From the NCBI GenBank assembly GCA_018287875.1, contig JAGVVL010000001.1, positions 8,618,001 to 8,682,000 on the forward strand: 64,000 nucleotides of DNA, written 5' to 3'. The DNA is from Nigrospora sphaerica. Its lineage: Eukaryota; Ascomycota; Sordariomycetes; Amphisphaeriales; Apiosporaceae. Shown here in pieces: positions 36,901 through 47,361 of the stretch. Below the pieces are notes generated by a model. The model did not search any database. It was not told the DNA's origin and saw nothing but the letters and a program-made list of their open reading frames with translations. How positions within the stretch are numbered: position 1 is the first letter of the stretch; the number at the start of each line of letters is the position of its first letter. Both the position numbers and the translations under genes were made by a program.

Positions 36901-37500
36901 TCTTTTGCCGCTTTAGGCGGACACACAACCATATTTCAGCTACTACTTGATGAGGAACCTAATAACATCTCAGCTACTGACATCCTTGGCCGATCTCCAT
37001 TCATTTATGCAATCAGGGGAGGCCAGGAAAGTATTTTCGAATTGATTCTAATCCGCCAAAGCATCGACATCAATACAAGAGATCACTATGGCTCCACCCC
37101 TCTGTCCGTCGCGGCCCGGTTTGGTCGCTCCGTTTTAGTTGAGCAGCTTCTCAATTTTTCCGGCATTGATATCTGTTCTGCCGATAACTTCGGCCGCACA
37201 GCTTTAAGCTGGGCTAAAAGCCAGGGCTACGAAGACATCGCTCGGAGCATCGTTCAGCATAGAAATTTCCATGGCGCACACGAGAAAGAGACTGCGATCC
37301 AAATGGTGTCTCAATCTTTCTCCTCAAGACTCGATGGCTTCTGTGATGTGTGTTTAGCCGATCTGAGGAAGACTCGGTATCGCTGCGATTGCTGCTGTAA
37401 GGGTTTCGCCATTTGTTCAGAGTGCAGAAATCTTGGGGCTCACTGCCTGGTTGCGTCCCATGATTTAGTACCGAGGGGAATGGACAAGACGGATAAATAG
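33992..37500 (+). CDS. NLR-like STAND protein: N-terminal helical domain, NACHT (NPHP3_N type), winged helix, ankyrin repeats, ZZ zinc finger
   Basis: Exons 33992-34101, 34160-35257 and 35304-37500 encode 1134 aa. Order: an N-terminal domain (MSFGFGVGDFLAVIK..., residues 1-160) found on many fungal NACHT-ankyrin proteins; a NACHT-type NTPase with Walker A GIPGAGKT at 204-211 and Walker B VFVVVDALDEC near 303-313; a winged-helix segment (LAFQTLSWIAGAKRPLKIVELLHAL) like that of GPI-deacylase/NPHP3-type NTPases; about 12 ankyrin units from residue 665 to 1060; and a C-terminal ZZ-type finger (CDVCLADLRKTRYRC...H..H, about 1082-1125). Such STAND proteins act in fungal allorecognition and are proposed innate immune sensors: ligand binding to the repeats triggers NTP-dependent oligomerisation. 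Codon use is less GC-biased than in neighbouring genes. Intact, with a clear CTAAC branch point before exon 3. No effector domain of known toxicity is recognisable. Confidence 0.88.
36091..36882 (+). repeat. Eight tandem 99-bp ankyrin-encoding units, near-identical
   Basis: The anchor GGACACGAAG occurs at 36127, 36226, 36424, 36523, 36622 and 36721, with variants at 36325 and 36820: an exact 99-base period without indels. Each unit encodes 33 residues with the constant core HEAVVRLLLEQKAEVDAKD. Differences cluster in the codons for the beta-hairpin and first helix (for example SY, LF, SF, FW, SS after TPL). Four more diverged ankyrin units follow to about 37270. Confidence 0.95.
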
Positions 37501-38991
37501 CACGTTACAAATCTACTGTACTCTATCAGCCTTTCTACTTTCATTACGGACCAACCTTTTTAAAAATAGAATGTTCAAATATCCTGTAGTTGGGGTCTCA
37601 AGTCTCTAATGAACTCATTGTGCCATTTTCTCTGCTGTCGGTTTTGTTGCTCCTGAGGTTATATATATCTACTATAGTAACGACGGCACTGAGAGCCTGG
37701 CTCATTTTGTAGGTATAATTCATCGAGCACATATGAATGGCCTGGCGGTATGTACAGTACTGTGACAGGGTCAGGTGCCTATGGGAATTGAGAGAACATT
37801 CCATACTGACCCATGCAGCTTCGAAAACAGAACCCTGCGGTAGACTTCGGTCATTGTAACCCAGCCCATAAACCTATGCTTACCCGTACGACCCATGGGC
37901 TCAATATGGGTTGCCAAGAGAACCCATGGGCTACCCATGGGTAGCTCGTCCCACTTTAACTTACCCATGGGTAGCTTTTACTCCATATAAAGTTTTAATG
38001 ACTTCTTGTTCGACATGGGTCGTTCTGGGTAGCTTACGCTACCCCAAAGGTAACCCATGGGTGCATGCTTAAATTCCTGGACTACCCATGGGTAGCCCAG
38101 GAAACGTCTGGTGTTTTCTGGGTAACCCATGGACGCCCATTACCGAGGTCTACCCTGCGGTATCTCTAGCTTGGCAGGACTCGTGGCAGAAGCCGTTTAC
38201 TATGGGGTGACGCACCTTATACTTTCAACCCATCAATGCCTTGGGTAATCCTGCTGCCTGACGTCCCATACGAAGATCCCCGGATCCCTTACTTACAAAC
38301 GGGCGCGTACCCTGCATCGCCGCCACCAGCTCGCCATGGTGCTATCCGCGGCTCTGGACTCCACCCGGGACGGCCCCATACAGTCCGACGGCGTCATGAG
38401 GGCGCCGAGCGAGCGGGGGAAAGGGCAGAGTCCCTCCCGTTACGCACGAGCCGGCGGAGGGGCCGTGGGATGCGCACGAGGCACGGTATCCACACGGCAC
38501 CGGCAACGGATGAAGCGCGAATCTTCGGGGAGTTCAAGGTTCCGGGGGAGGCCCGTCGTCCTCTACGCAGCGGCGCTCGCCCGCGCTGCCGCGGGCTTGC
38601 TGACGGAGCAGAGCACGGGAGCTGGGGTGCTGACCAATTCTCGCGCCCCGTTAATCCCGTCCTCGCGGCTGTTAACTCCGCTCCTTCGCTCGTCACGCTA
38701 TGCTTTTGTCAGCCTGTCGCCCATGATTGGGCGGGGCGCTTCCAGAAGCTCGCACATCATCGGGCATCTGGTACAGCGACTTGGTAAGCCTGCCCACCCA
38801 CGATCGAAACATGCGATGGCTTCAGTCGGCATGTATATAGATGGCGGCCTCGTGCTTGGGGTTCCATACATCCCTCCTGATGTAGCATCTCGACCAAGCG
38901 ACCGAACATTAGTCCTTTGTCTCCGCATCCCATCACGTAAACCAAGCCCAATCTGAAATCTACCACCCAGCCGATCCGCCCCGACCTCACC
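37501..38991. other. Intergenic, AT-rich then palindrome-rich, then GC-rich
   Basis: The first part (to about 37880) is AT-rich with a TATATATA tract near 37662. The middle holds the ACCCATGGGT cluster listed separately. After about 38260 the composition returns to GC-rich, and the end is the SDR promoter. No gene was recognised. Confidence 0.5.
37891..38133. repeat. Cluster of ACCCATGGGT palindromes with a GGGTAGC/GCTACCC hairpin
   Basis: Copies of ACCCATGGG(T) lie at 37891, 37922, 37933, 37963, 38053, 38084 and 38125 (last ends GGA). Two lie in the longer context CTACCCATGGGTAGC (37931 and 38082), a nearly perfect 15-16-base palindrome. At 38027-38044 GGGTAGC and GCTACCC flank TTAC and could form a 7-bp hairpin. 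Seven copies in about 240 bases is far above chance. Nothing like it was noticed elsewhere in the window. Confidence 0.85.
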
Positions 38992-40179
38992 ATGGCCGTA
39001 AGCCTCCAGACCGTGGACGAAGCCAACGCGCGCCTCGCGAGCGTCGAGCGGCCGCTCGTGGCGCTCTTTGTGGGCGCCACCTCGGGCATCGGCCGCGGCG
39101 CCGTCGAGGAGTTCGCGCGGCGGGCCGTCGAGCCGCGCGTCTACCTGGTGGCGCGCAACGCCGACGCCGCCGGCGCTCTCGTCGACGGCCTGCGGGCCCT
39201 CAACCCGCGCGGCCGCTACGACGTCATCGAGGAGGACGTCTCGCTCGTCCGCGCCGCCGAGAGGGTCGTCTCCTACGTCCAGGCCCGCGAGAACTCCCTC
39301 GACCTGCTCTTCCTGTCCGTCGGCTTCGTCACCCTCGATGGGCGTCAAGGTACGCAAAAACCCCCCTTTCCCCCTTTTTCCCTTTCCCCTTCTCCTTTCC
39401 CCCTTTTCCCCTTTCCCCTTCTCCTTTCCCCCTTTTCCCCTTTCCCCTTCTCCTTCCCCCCTTCCCGTTCCCCCCCTTTACGGGGCTTTGGATCGGCGTG
39501 GGCACACAATGGCTAACCTCGGGTCTCAGAAACCAGCGAGGGCCTCGAGGCCAGCATGACGACGCGGTACTACTCGCGGGTGCGGCTCGTCGAGCTGCTG
39601 CTGCCGCAGCTGGACGCGGCGCCGAGCCCGCGCGTCGTGTCGATCATGGCGGGCGGGCAGGAGGGCGCGGTGCGGGAGGACGACCTCGGGCTGGACCGGG
39701 ACGGGGGGCGGAACTGGGCGGTGGTGGCGGCGAGCGTGCACAGCGCCACCATGGGGACGCTGGCGCTCGAGCGGCTGGCGGCGGCGCACCCGCGCGTCGC
39801 CTTCGCGCACGCGTACCCGGGCCTCGTGGCGACGCCGCTGCTGGGCCGCCTCGCCACGCGCGGCCCCGCCGGCCTCGCCTTCCGCTACCTCGTCGCGCCG
39901 CTGCTGCGCCGCTTCGCCCGCTCCGCCGCCGAGGCCGGCCGCCGCGCCCTCTTCCTCGCCACCGGCCCCCGCTACGCCGTCCCCGCCGCCGCGCCCCTCG
40001 TCCCCGCCGCCGCCCCCGAACCCCCCGGCCCCCGCTCCCGCGCCGGCGCCGGCATCTTCCTCGTCGGCGCCGACGGCGCCAGCGTCGACAACGAAAAGGT
40101 CCTCGCGCCGCTGCGGGAGCGGGGCGTCGACGAGAAGGTCTGGGAGCACACGCAGGACGTCTTCAACCGTCTCCCGTAG
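38992..40179 (+). CDS. Short-chain dehydrogenase/reductase family protein, atypical active site
   Basis: Exons 38992-39349 and 39530-40179 encode 335 aa. The Rossmann nucleotide site is present (ALFVGATSGIGRGAVEEFARR, residues about 22-42), as are the NAG-equivalent LLFLSVGFVT and HAYPGLVATPLL. The usual catalytic Tyr-x3-Lys is not visible: at its expected place the sequence is SVHSATMGTLALERLA. This is a known feature of a fungal SDR subgroup found near secondary-metabolism and other accessory genes, so it may bind NAD(P) with altered chemistry. The C-terminal half is very Ala/Pro/Arg-rich. The intron (180 nt) is almost pure C/T. Substrate unknown. Confidence 0.8.
39358..39480. repeat. C/T minisatellite within the SDR intron
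   Basis: Repeats of the type CCCCTTTCCCCTTCTCCTTT occur at least twice in near-identical form, giving an almost pure pyrimidine tract on the + strand. Confidence 0.75.
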
Positions 40180-40774
40180 TCGGGTTTCCGGCGACAAACT
40201 GTGGTCCTGTCTGGGGACTGGCGAGATGAAGGCAGGGGGACGCATTCATCGCGAGGATGAACGGCTCCCTAATGACGATGTTTACGATTGTTTGAAGAAT
40301 GCATGTATGCCAACACGAATGTAATGTAATGAATCAAGAATATTATCAAAGCATGCGAAGGCACGGCGCCCCGTTTTGACAGCGACCGCGGTGACTCGGT
40401 AAAACGATTCAGTTACAGGGCCACACGGTCCGGCGGCGCTGCCGTACGTCTTCTTGACCAAGGTTTAGAGGGGAAGGAACGGCGTATCGGCTGTTGCGTC
40501 GACGACCATGTGCAGTGGAAGATCTCGAAGCGGGTTCGCGGAGACGAATCGATGGGATATCCCGGTGGATAGTCCGCCAAAGCATTCCCTCAAGCGTGGT
40601 CATTTGATACAACCTGATGTCGAGGCTTATACAGGGCCTCTCGTTGCTTTCCCAAGACGAGCTGGTTCGTACTACTGTCTTATTATTGTCTCTTCACCAC
40701 TACAGGCGCTGCTAAAGGAAGGAGAATAGAGATCCAGTACGCATTCATTATCGCGCAAGTGTAAACCCCCAGCA
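40180..40774. other. Intergenic, convergent 3' ends
   Basis: This lies between the stops of the SDR (+) and the DUF2235-GTPase gene (-). No gene is visible. Confidence 0.5.
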
Positions 40775-43700
40775 TTACGAATACAACCCGTCCCGGGCTC
40801 CGCATTCACGAGTTTCTCTCAACGGCGAGAGCGTCAGCCCGTCCATCTCGTCGTGGCCGTCGAGGGCCAAGCAATCCATGTCCTCTTTGAGCACGTCGGA
40901 CCGGGGCGGCGGCCGGGGGTCGGCGGCGGCGTCCTGGGCCTTGCGGCGGGCTTTCTCGAGCTCCTCGACAACCTCACGCTGGTCCGCCTCGAGGCCGCCG
41001 TCGTGGTCGTTGACCAGCGTGTCCAGGGTCGACGTGGAAGCGCTGCGCTCGTCGACCACCCCAACGCGGCGCCGCGGCTGCGCGGCCGCGACGTCGCTCG
41101 TCACGACGTCGACAAACTCCTCGACGACGCCCGTGAGGCCCAGATTGATCTCGTGCACGCGGAAGAAGACCAGGAGCTTGCGCTTGGGGAAACGCGCGGC
41201 GATGCGCGCGTGGACCGCCTTGGCTGTCGCCCACCCGCCGGGTCAGTCGTTTTCTCGGAATAGGGGGGGAAGAGAGAGGGGGTGTGAGAGAGAGAGGCTT
41301 ACAATGAACCCGGTAGGCGCGAACGGCGTCCTCGAGGTCCGCGAGGGTGGGCTGGGCGCGGCCGCGGGCGGCGGCGGCGCGGAAGGCGCGGACGAAGACG
41401 AGGGTGAGGTCGGCGGCCATGACGAGCAGCAGGCGGGCGGTGGCGGGCAGGACGACGGGCAGGTTGATGGCCCAGGTGGCGAGGAAGACGGGGGCGCCGG
41501 CGGCGGCGGCCGTGGCGGCGACGCCGAGCGCCGCCATGGACTCGGCGAACACGACGGCGAGCCCGTTGCCGACGTCGTCCCAGAGCTGCGCCCGGCACAG
41601 CTTGTACGCCGCCTCGGGCGCCACCTCCGGCAGCCCGAAGCAGTTGAGGATCGTGCGCACCAACCGGCTCGACGCCGTCCGGCTCGTCGCCGTGTGCGCC
41701 AGCGGCAGCTGCCGTGTAAACCGGGCGTCAGCCATTTTTCTTTTTCTTTTTCCACAACGGGCGCTCGTTTTGGAGCATCGTCCGCCCCGAACGACAGGGC
41801 CCCGCGAGAAAGGAGAGTACCGCGGGAGGGATGGTGCTGGGAAAGCGGTCACGGAGACCCCCGGATGTTGCTTACCGCCGTCGTCGACGCCGCCGCCGCC
41901 AAGAACTGCCGGTAAATGCGCATCGTCTCCGCTATTGCGAGGTGGACCTTGAGGTCGACCGTGGCCACCTGCGAGCGGATGTAAAGAAGACTGTACCTGT
42001 CATTCGAAAAGCACTCCAGTGTCGACGTACAGAGAAGCTGGATCGACTCTTCGTCGTCTAGCATTCCCGGGGCGGTCAGCAAACCCATCGTTCCCCAATC
42101 CCTCTCTGGGGGGGTGCTGGACTTGCCTTTGGCTACGGCGATACAGGCGTCGACCCGGCCCCCTTCGACCGCGGCAATCTCCTCCTCTATCTGCTGCATG
42201 CGGAGCTGCAGCTGCGCGGCGGCGTACTCCTCCAGATCCTCGAACGTCACCTTCCGCCCTTCCTTCTTGTACATGGTGCGCGCTTCCCGCTCCTTGATGC
42301 CCTCGAACTCGTCCTTCTTCGTAGCAATGACGAGGACCGGGATATTCTGCGCATACTCGGATATGGTGGCGAACAGCCGCTCGGTGGCCCTCTGCGTAGG
42401 TCGGGAGTTGTTCGTTTCCAGGCAGAACCTAAAAGGGGGCTTCTGTTAGTATGTCTCTCGCGTCAGGACGGGAAAAAGGGGACGACCGCTGCGGCAAACC
42501 CGGTCGGCGTACGCAAGTAGTCGACGGATATGGGGGGTTCCTCACCAAATGGCATGCAGGCGCTTGTCGGCATTCTTTTCCAGCGACTTATCGGTCAGAA
42601 AGTCCTCGATGGCCTTGAACTCGTCCATGCTGGCGGCCTCGAAGCCGCCCGAGTCGTGGATGATGAGGTCGGGGCGGCCCGGCCAGCGGATCTCATCGCG
42701 GACGTCGTGGATGCCGCGCGCGCGGTGCGAGGCCTGCGTGGCCTCCTCGCCGCCGGGGGAGACGCCGAAGACCTTGTTGATCAGCGAAGACTTGCCGACG
42801 CCCGTGTTGCCGCACACGAGGATGCGGACGGCGCCCGGCTTCTGCGAGTCGATCCACCGCCGGAAGTTCCAGAAGCCGATGTTGGGCAGCCGGCCCCGGA
42901 CCCCCAACGTCTTTCCCCTCCACCGCTCGAGCTCCTCGTTGAACGGGCACCGCTTCATCGTGAGGTTCGTGCCGTTGTGCTCGTCGAGGACCAGGTACAC
43001 GGACGGGTGGATGATGGTGCCCTGCGGCGCTGTGAACGGCAAGTCAGGGGGGGACACCGGCGGGGACGCGGGGAACGCTGGGCAGACGAACCGAACGAGC
43101 AGTAGCCTTCAAGAGTTCCCTGGGCGTCAAAAGGGCGCCGGGCTTTCCTCTGGAACCAGAAAACAGACTTGGACCGGTTGATGCATATGGCGTAGCGGCC
43201 CCCTCCCTCTTCGGATTGCAGCTTACGCATGTCCACCATCTTGACCACGACCTTGTTCTCGGCCGCGCATTCCCACGACTTGGCGCTGCCGTCCAGCCGC
43301 GTCAGTTCCAGGGGGTCCGCCATTTTGGCGCGTCCCTCAAACGATCCGTCAAAGCGCAGGCACAGGCCGGCGCCCTGGCTTTCGAGCAGCATCCACTGCA
43401 GCGGATACAGAGACAACCCGTCCTTGTCCGACGAGCCCCCGAGATCGATGTGCGCGCCGATGAACCAGGCCTGTAGGAAACTCCGCGGGTGCAACGGGTT
43501 GCCACGGTCGTTGCCGGACGCCGGAGGACGGAACGTGGGCGCGAGGAACTCGGGAGCAAATTGCGGCCGGTCTTCGTTGAGCGCCAGGGCGTGTCGGAGA
43601 TGCTGGGTAGAATCGTTAAAGGAGATGTCGAAGAGGTGGTCATCGTCCACCGCCTTGACCGTGTCAAAGACGCCGACGAACTTGATGGACGGCGCTGGCT

Positions 43701-44383
43701 GGGTACGCTGCGCCAAGAGGTGATGGACCTGGATCGGAAGACGATTCAGCATCAGCCTGCGCTCTGGCCTCGATCCGGGGCACGGCGGGGGGAAGAGCAA
43801 GCCCGCAGGCGACAACACGTACCCTGCCCTCGTGGAGCGGCTTCTCTGCTCGCATTGCCCGGTAGGCTTTCAGTGCGTCCTCGTAGTCTTTGTTGAAGAC
43901 ATCGTCCGGCATGTCAGCGGAAACGAGAGCCCGGAGGTGATGCAGCAAACCCGCCACGGCTCTCACCACGTACGCCCCTCGACTGAAGCCGTACAGCCAG
44001 ACTTCATCGCGGGGGCCCAGCCGGCAACACTCTCGGTAGACTTCCCGGATCTGCTGCAGGGATGGGCCACCAAAGGCGGACTCGCGGAGACGCTGCGGCA
44101 CGCCCAGACCGTCTTCGGAGGCGATTCCCTTGAAATACTTCTTTTCTTGCACGTAACTGTGGAAAAAGTCATGTTTGCGTCAGAACCATGATTCCATCCT
44201 CCGGGCCGAGCTCTCCACGTACCAATTGCCGTTGGGATCGGTGCATACGCCCCGTTGTACACTGGCACAGAATCGGTAGATGTTGGTGATGTTCTTCTTC
44301 CTGTGTCTGAACGCCGAGCCGTCTGGATCGCACGATGTGCCGTCCACGCAAATGATCAGTCGGACAGGGGTGCCTTGCGCCAT
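40775..44383 (-). CDS. Fusion protein: DUF2235 (Tle1-like) alpha/beta hydrolase + Ras-like GTPase + hydrophobic C-terminal region
   Basis: Exons 44383-44223, 44156-43823, 43728-43092, 43029-42546, 42428-42127, 42057-41876, 41708-41303 and 41223-40775 encode 984 aa. Part 1 (1-400) is DUF2235: RLIICVDGTSCDPDG, the nucleophile elbow GFSRGAY (Ser112), FVGVFDTVKAV, WFIGAHIDLGGSSD, and GTIIHPSVYLVLD. Part 2 (about 445-620) is a G domain: P-loop GNTGVGKS at 451-458, G3 DSGGF, G4 TKKD at 575-578. Part 3 has a predicted helical stretch and two long Ala/Val/Leu-rich segments (GLAVVFAESMAALG..., LPVVLPATARLLLVMAADLT...) able to associate with membrane, then a charged tail. DUF2235 includes bacterial type VI secretion phospholipases (Tle1), so a lipase role is possible. 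The 42058-42126 intron is a GC-AG intron (AAAG/GCAAGT, CTGAC branch). It is 69 nt with no stop, so retention would add 23 aa. The function in fungi is not established. Confidence 0.85.
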
Positions 44384-45234
44384 GATGGGACCGTCCGGAC
44401 TCTAGGTGGCAAAATCTCGATCGCAGAGAGGACGGCCGAGTTCCTCGTTGCCGGAGGGGCACTAGGTTATAAATGGCCGTGGTAACACACGCCCTGTCCT
44501 CCCTATCTAGCTTCGCGCGTACTGACCATATCTCGGTGGTGCGCGAGGATCGAATCACCGGGATGTGACTGGGCGGGTTGGCCTCAGCCTGATGGACCGG
44601 GGGCCAGCTTACACTGGAGTGGATGGGTCACCGTCATGGTCAGACGCTCTTGAATTGTATGTGCGGCTGAGAAGGATGGCGACGGATCGTTGATATCACT
44701 TTGCCGGGGGGGGGCGGGCGGGGGTGGTCAAAGGGGGCATGAGCTGTTACCTGCAACAGGGATTGGACCGGTCATCGACTGGGTCGTTTGGCCAGGCCCT
44801 GTAGGGTGCCTCGCATCGTCATCAGGGCATGCGAGTATATACATCGGAGAAGCACCTGATCCGTCGCTCCGATATGGCAACGGCGAATAGGCAATGGAAG
44901 CCAAGACCAGGCTGCATATTTTAGGTCCCTGCTAGCCAGCCACAACGACGTCCTCAGCCGTTATACGCAACGCACAAGACGATCTCGTGGGGTGCACCAA
45001 CCCGACATATGCATTATTCACATGATTATTAATTTCCGCGGAAGGATTCATATCCGTGCTCCCTCGTTTTGCCACCCCTTTCGTTGTGTAACCGTCTCGA
45101 GGGGTGGCGTCGTCTGCCTTTGGGCGCGAACAGCCGTTGTACATGAGATTAGCCTAGCGGGGGGAAGGCAAAGGGTATTTTTAGAGCGCCCAGGCGTCTG
45201 TACGCGGAGGCAAAGGGCCACTGATCCCGGGCCC
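44384..45234. other. Intergenic, no gene seen
   Basis: This holds the promoter of the DUF2235-GTPase gene and the 3' region of the F-box gene, both on the minus strand. Confidence 0.5.
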
Positions 45235-46877
45235 TTAGTCGGCCATCTTCCACTGTGGCCCGTATGTCATCCTATAGTCGTTGTGAAAGCCCAGGTTGTA
45301 TAGGAGACCGTCTCCTGCGTCCTGCATCGCCTCGTGCCGGTTCTCGGGCCAATGTTGGTAAATGTCGCCGGCATATACGTAGATTGGGTAGACGCCTTCG
45401 CAGAGCTCGACGTCGCACTTGGGGAACACCAACCGCAACAGGCCGTCGTTGTTGGGCACCCCGTCCCTCCCCGGTATATCGACGCTGTCCTCGGTGGTGG
45501 CGATGCCCCGGATTTGGATGCCCCGGATCGCCAGACGCTGCAGATTCCCAAAGAGGCCGCTGTTCTCAAACAGGAAGCTCAAGACCGTTCTACAGAACAA
45601 GACATCGCCCGTGTCCCAAGCGCTCGGGCTGAAGAGTGTTCGATGTATGTCGTTTTTCGGTTCCATCTCGTAGCCGCCATCACAGACCGTGTCGCCGCGA
45701 CTCCTGGGCACGCGGTGCTCCAGAATGAGCTCCCGTAGGGTACCGGCCGTGCCTCGGAGCAGGGCCACCCATTCGTCACAGAGAGCTTGCTCGTATGGTT
45801 CGGGTATCTGCTGGAACTCGTCGCCGACCATATTTAACCGGCCAAGGTGCGGTCTGACGAGGTGCAGATGCGTGAGAGCCGTCATCTGCCCCGGCAGCGT
45901 CGGAGGGAGCCATAAGGGACTGTGGAGAGCCCAAGGCTCGCGCTCGTCCGAGTCCGAGTCCGAGTCCTCCCCCGGTTCCGAGTCTTCGTCCGAGTCTTGG
46001 TCCGATTCCGAGTCATCGGTCTCACGGCCCAAAAAGGCGACGTGACGTGTCTCGTCGTCGCTGGGAGTCGCCAACAAGCCGAGATTCAAGTGGGTGACGT
46101 GCCGGGCGTTGCCGCAAATCTCCTGGACCAAAGACACGGGGAAATACCCACGGAGTTTCAGGTTCTTCAGCGCCGGCAGCTTGATGGCGGGCGCGTCCGC
46201 AGGGTGTCCTTGCTCGAGCGGAAGGCCGATCAATTCCAGGGACGTCAGGTTTTTCAGGCTCGCGAGCATTTCCATCACCTCGGCGTCGACGCCGATGGAC
46301 ATGCACAGCGATCGGACATGGCCGGCCAGCAGGTCCCATCGCGCCTCGGGCGTACCGCGCTTGACTTTCGCAAACCACTCCTCTCGTCCGTACTGATAGC
46401 TCCTCCGGTTGCAGTTGTCGGTCGCCCTCCCCCGAAAACCACGAGCCCTCTCGCGTCTCTCCATGCGGTTGATCTTACGCGCCCAGAGTCGAGGGTCCCG
46501 GGGCTGGCAATATGCGCGCGAAGAAGGCCTGTAGATAGTCTCCCTGTAGGGATACGAGGTGTCTCTTCCAGAAGCCAGCCCCGTCCCGTCCATGGGCCAC
46601 CCCTCCTCATCACACTCCAGTTCAACAGAGTCGAGGTCATCAAGGTCGATACCCTCGCTAATGCCTCATTAGCAAAGCGGTATCTGCCGCGAATATGGCG
46701 CACCTACTGCGTGCCGCGGTGGTGCAGCTCAATGTCTCGCCATAGGATGGGCGTGAGGAATGCATTAAGATCTCGGCAAGTGCGCGCCAGGCGGGCTTGG
46801 TCCGGTGGGAGGAGAAATGAGATGATGTTACGCAATACCTCCTTGGGCAGTGCGAATAGGCGAGAGGGTTGGCTCAT
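45235..46877 (-). CDS. F-box domain protein
   Basis: Exons 46877-46708 and 46657-45235 encode 530 aa. The N-terminus has a clear F-box (LPKEVLRNIISFLLPPDQARLARTCRDLNAFLTPILW, residues about 9-45), which would bind Skp1 in an SCF ubiquitin ligase. The rest has scattered Leu-rich segments (LKNLTSLELIGLPL, LPALKNLKLRGYF, VTHLNLGLL, LTHLHLVRPHL) suggestive of degenerate leucine-rich repeats, as in many fungal F-box proteins with unknown targets. An acidic tract of Ser/Glu/Asp (about residues 260-285, 'SDSDSDE' type) corresponds to a TCCGAG-type DNA repeat near 45945-46015. The splice is CGGCACGCA/GTAGGT...CATTAG/C. Confidence 0.82.
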
Positions 46878-47361
46878 GGTGACTGGTGTCGTGCGAAGCC
46901 GAGGGGGTGCGCCACAACACTTCTCGAGGTCTTAAGTAGCCCATACAGCGGGAGACCAGGGTCGGCAAGTCCATCAGCGCCGTCTGCCTGGCCCTAGCCG
47001 GAGGGCACGGCCTGCTGCTGCCTGATTCGGCCCTATGATGGACGCTAGGAGCGATCCGTATTCGCGAATCGCCGGCATCGTGTATTTCGAAGCCGGGGGC
47101 TACAAGGTTGCCTTCCATCTCCTACGAACACATAGACTGGCAGCCGCCGGGCCTACTTTAGGGACAGTTACGGCTGTTGCCTCACCCACCGTCTTGCGTG
47201 GCGAGCTTATCAAGCGCACGAAGGAACAACGACGCACGTGAGCACCCCGAAGAGAACCGGCCCAATGTGGCCCGAGAGACTCCGTCTGCATCCGCAGAAT
47301 CTTCGTGGACTCCTTGGTATCGTTTTGTACTTCTATGGAACCATGCACGCTCGCCGCCTAT
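46878..47361. other. Intergenic, no gene seen
   Basis: This is the promoter region of the F-box gene and the 3' region of the synthetase gene, both on the minus strand. Confidence 0.5.

Noticed and set aside
39526..40245. Minus-strand 239-aa frame, Arg/Gly/Ala-rich
   Set aside because: It is a shadow of the GC-rich SDR exon 2.
45922..46935. 337-aa plus-strand frame
   Set aside because: It is antisense to the F-box gene, with no recognisable domain.
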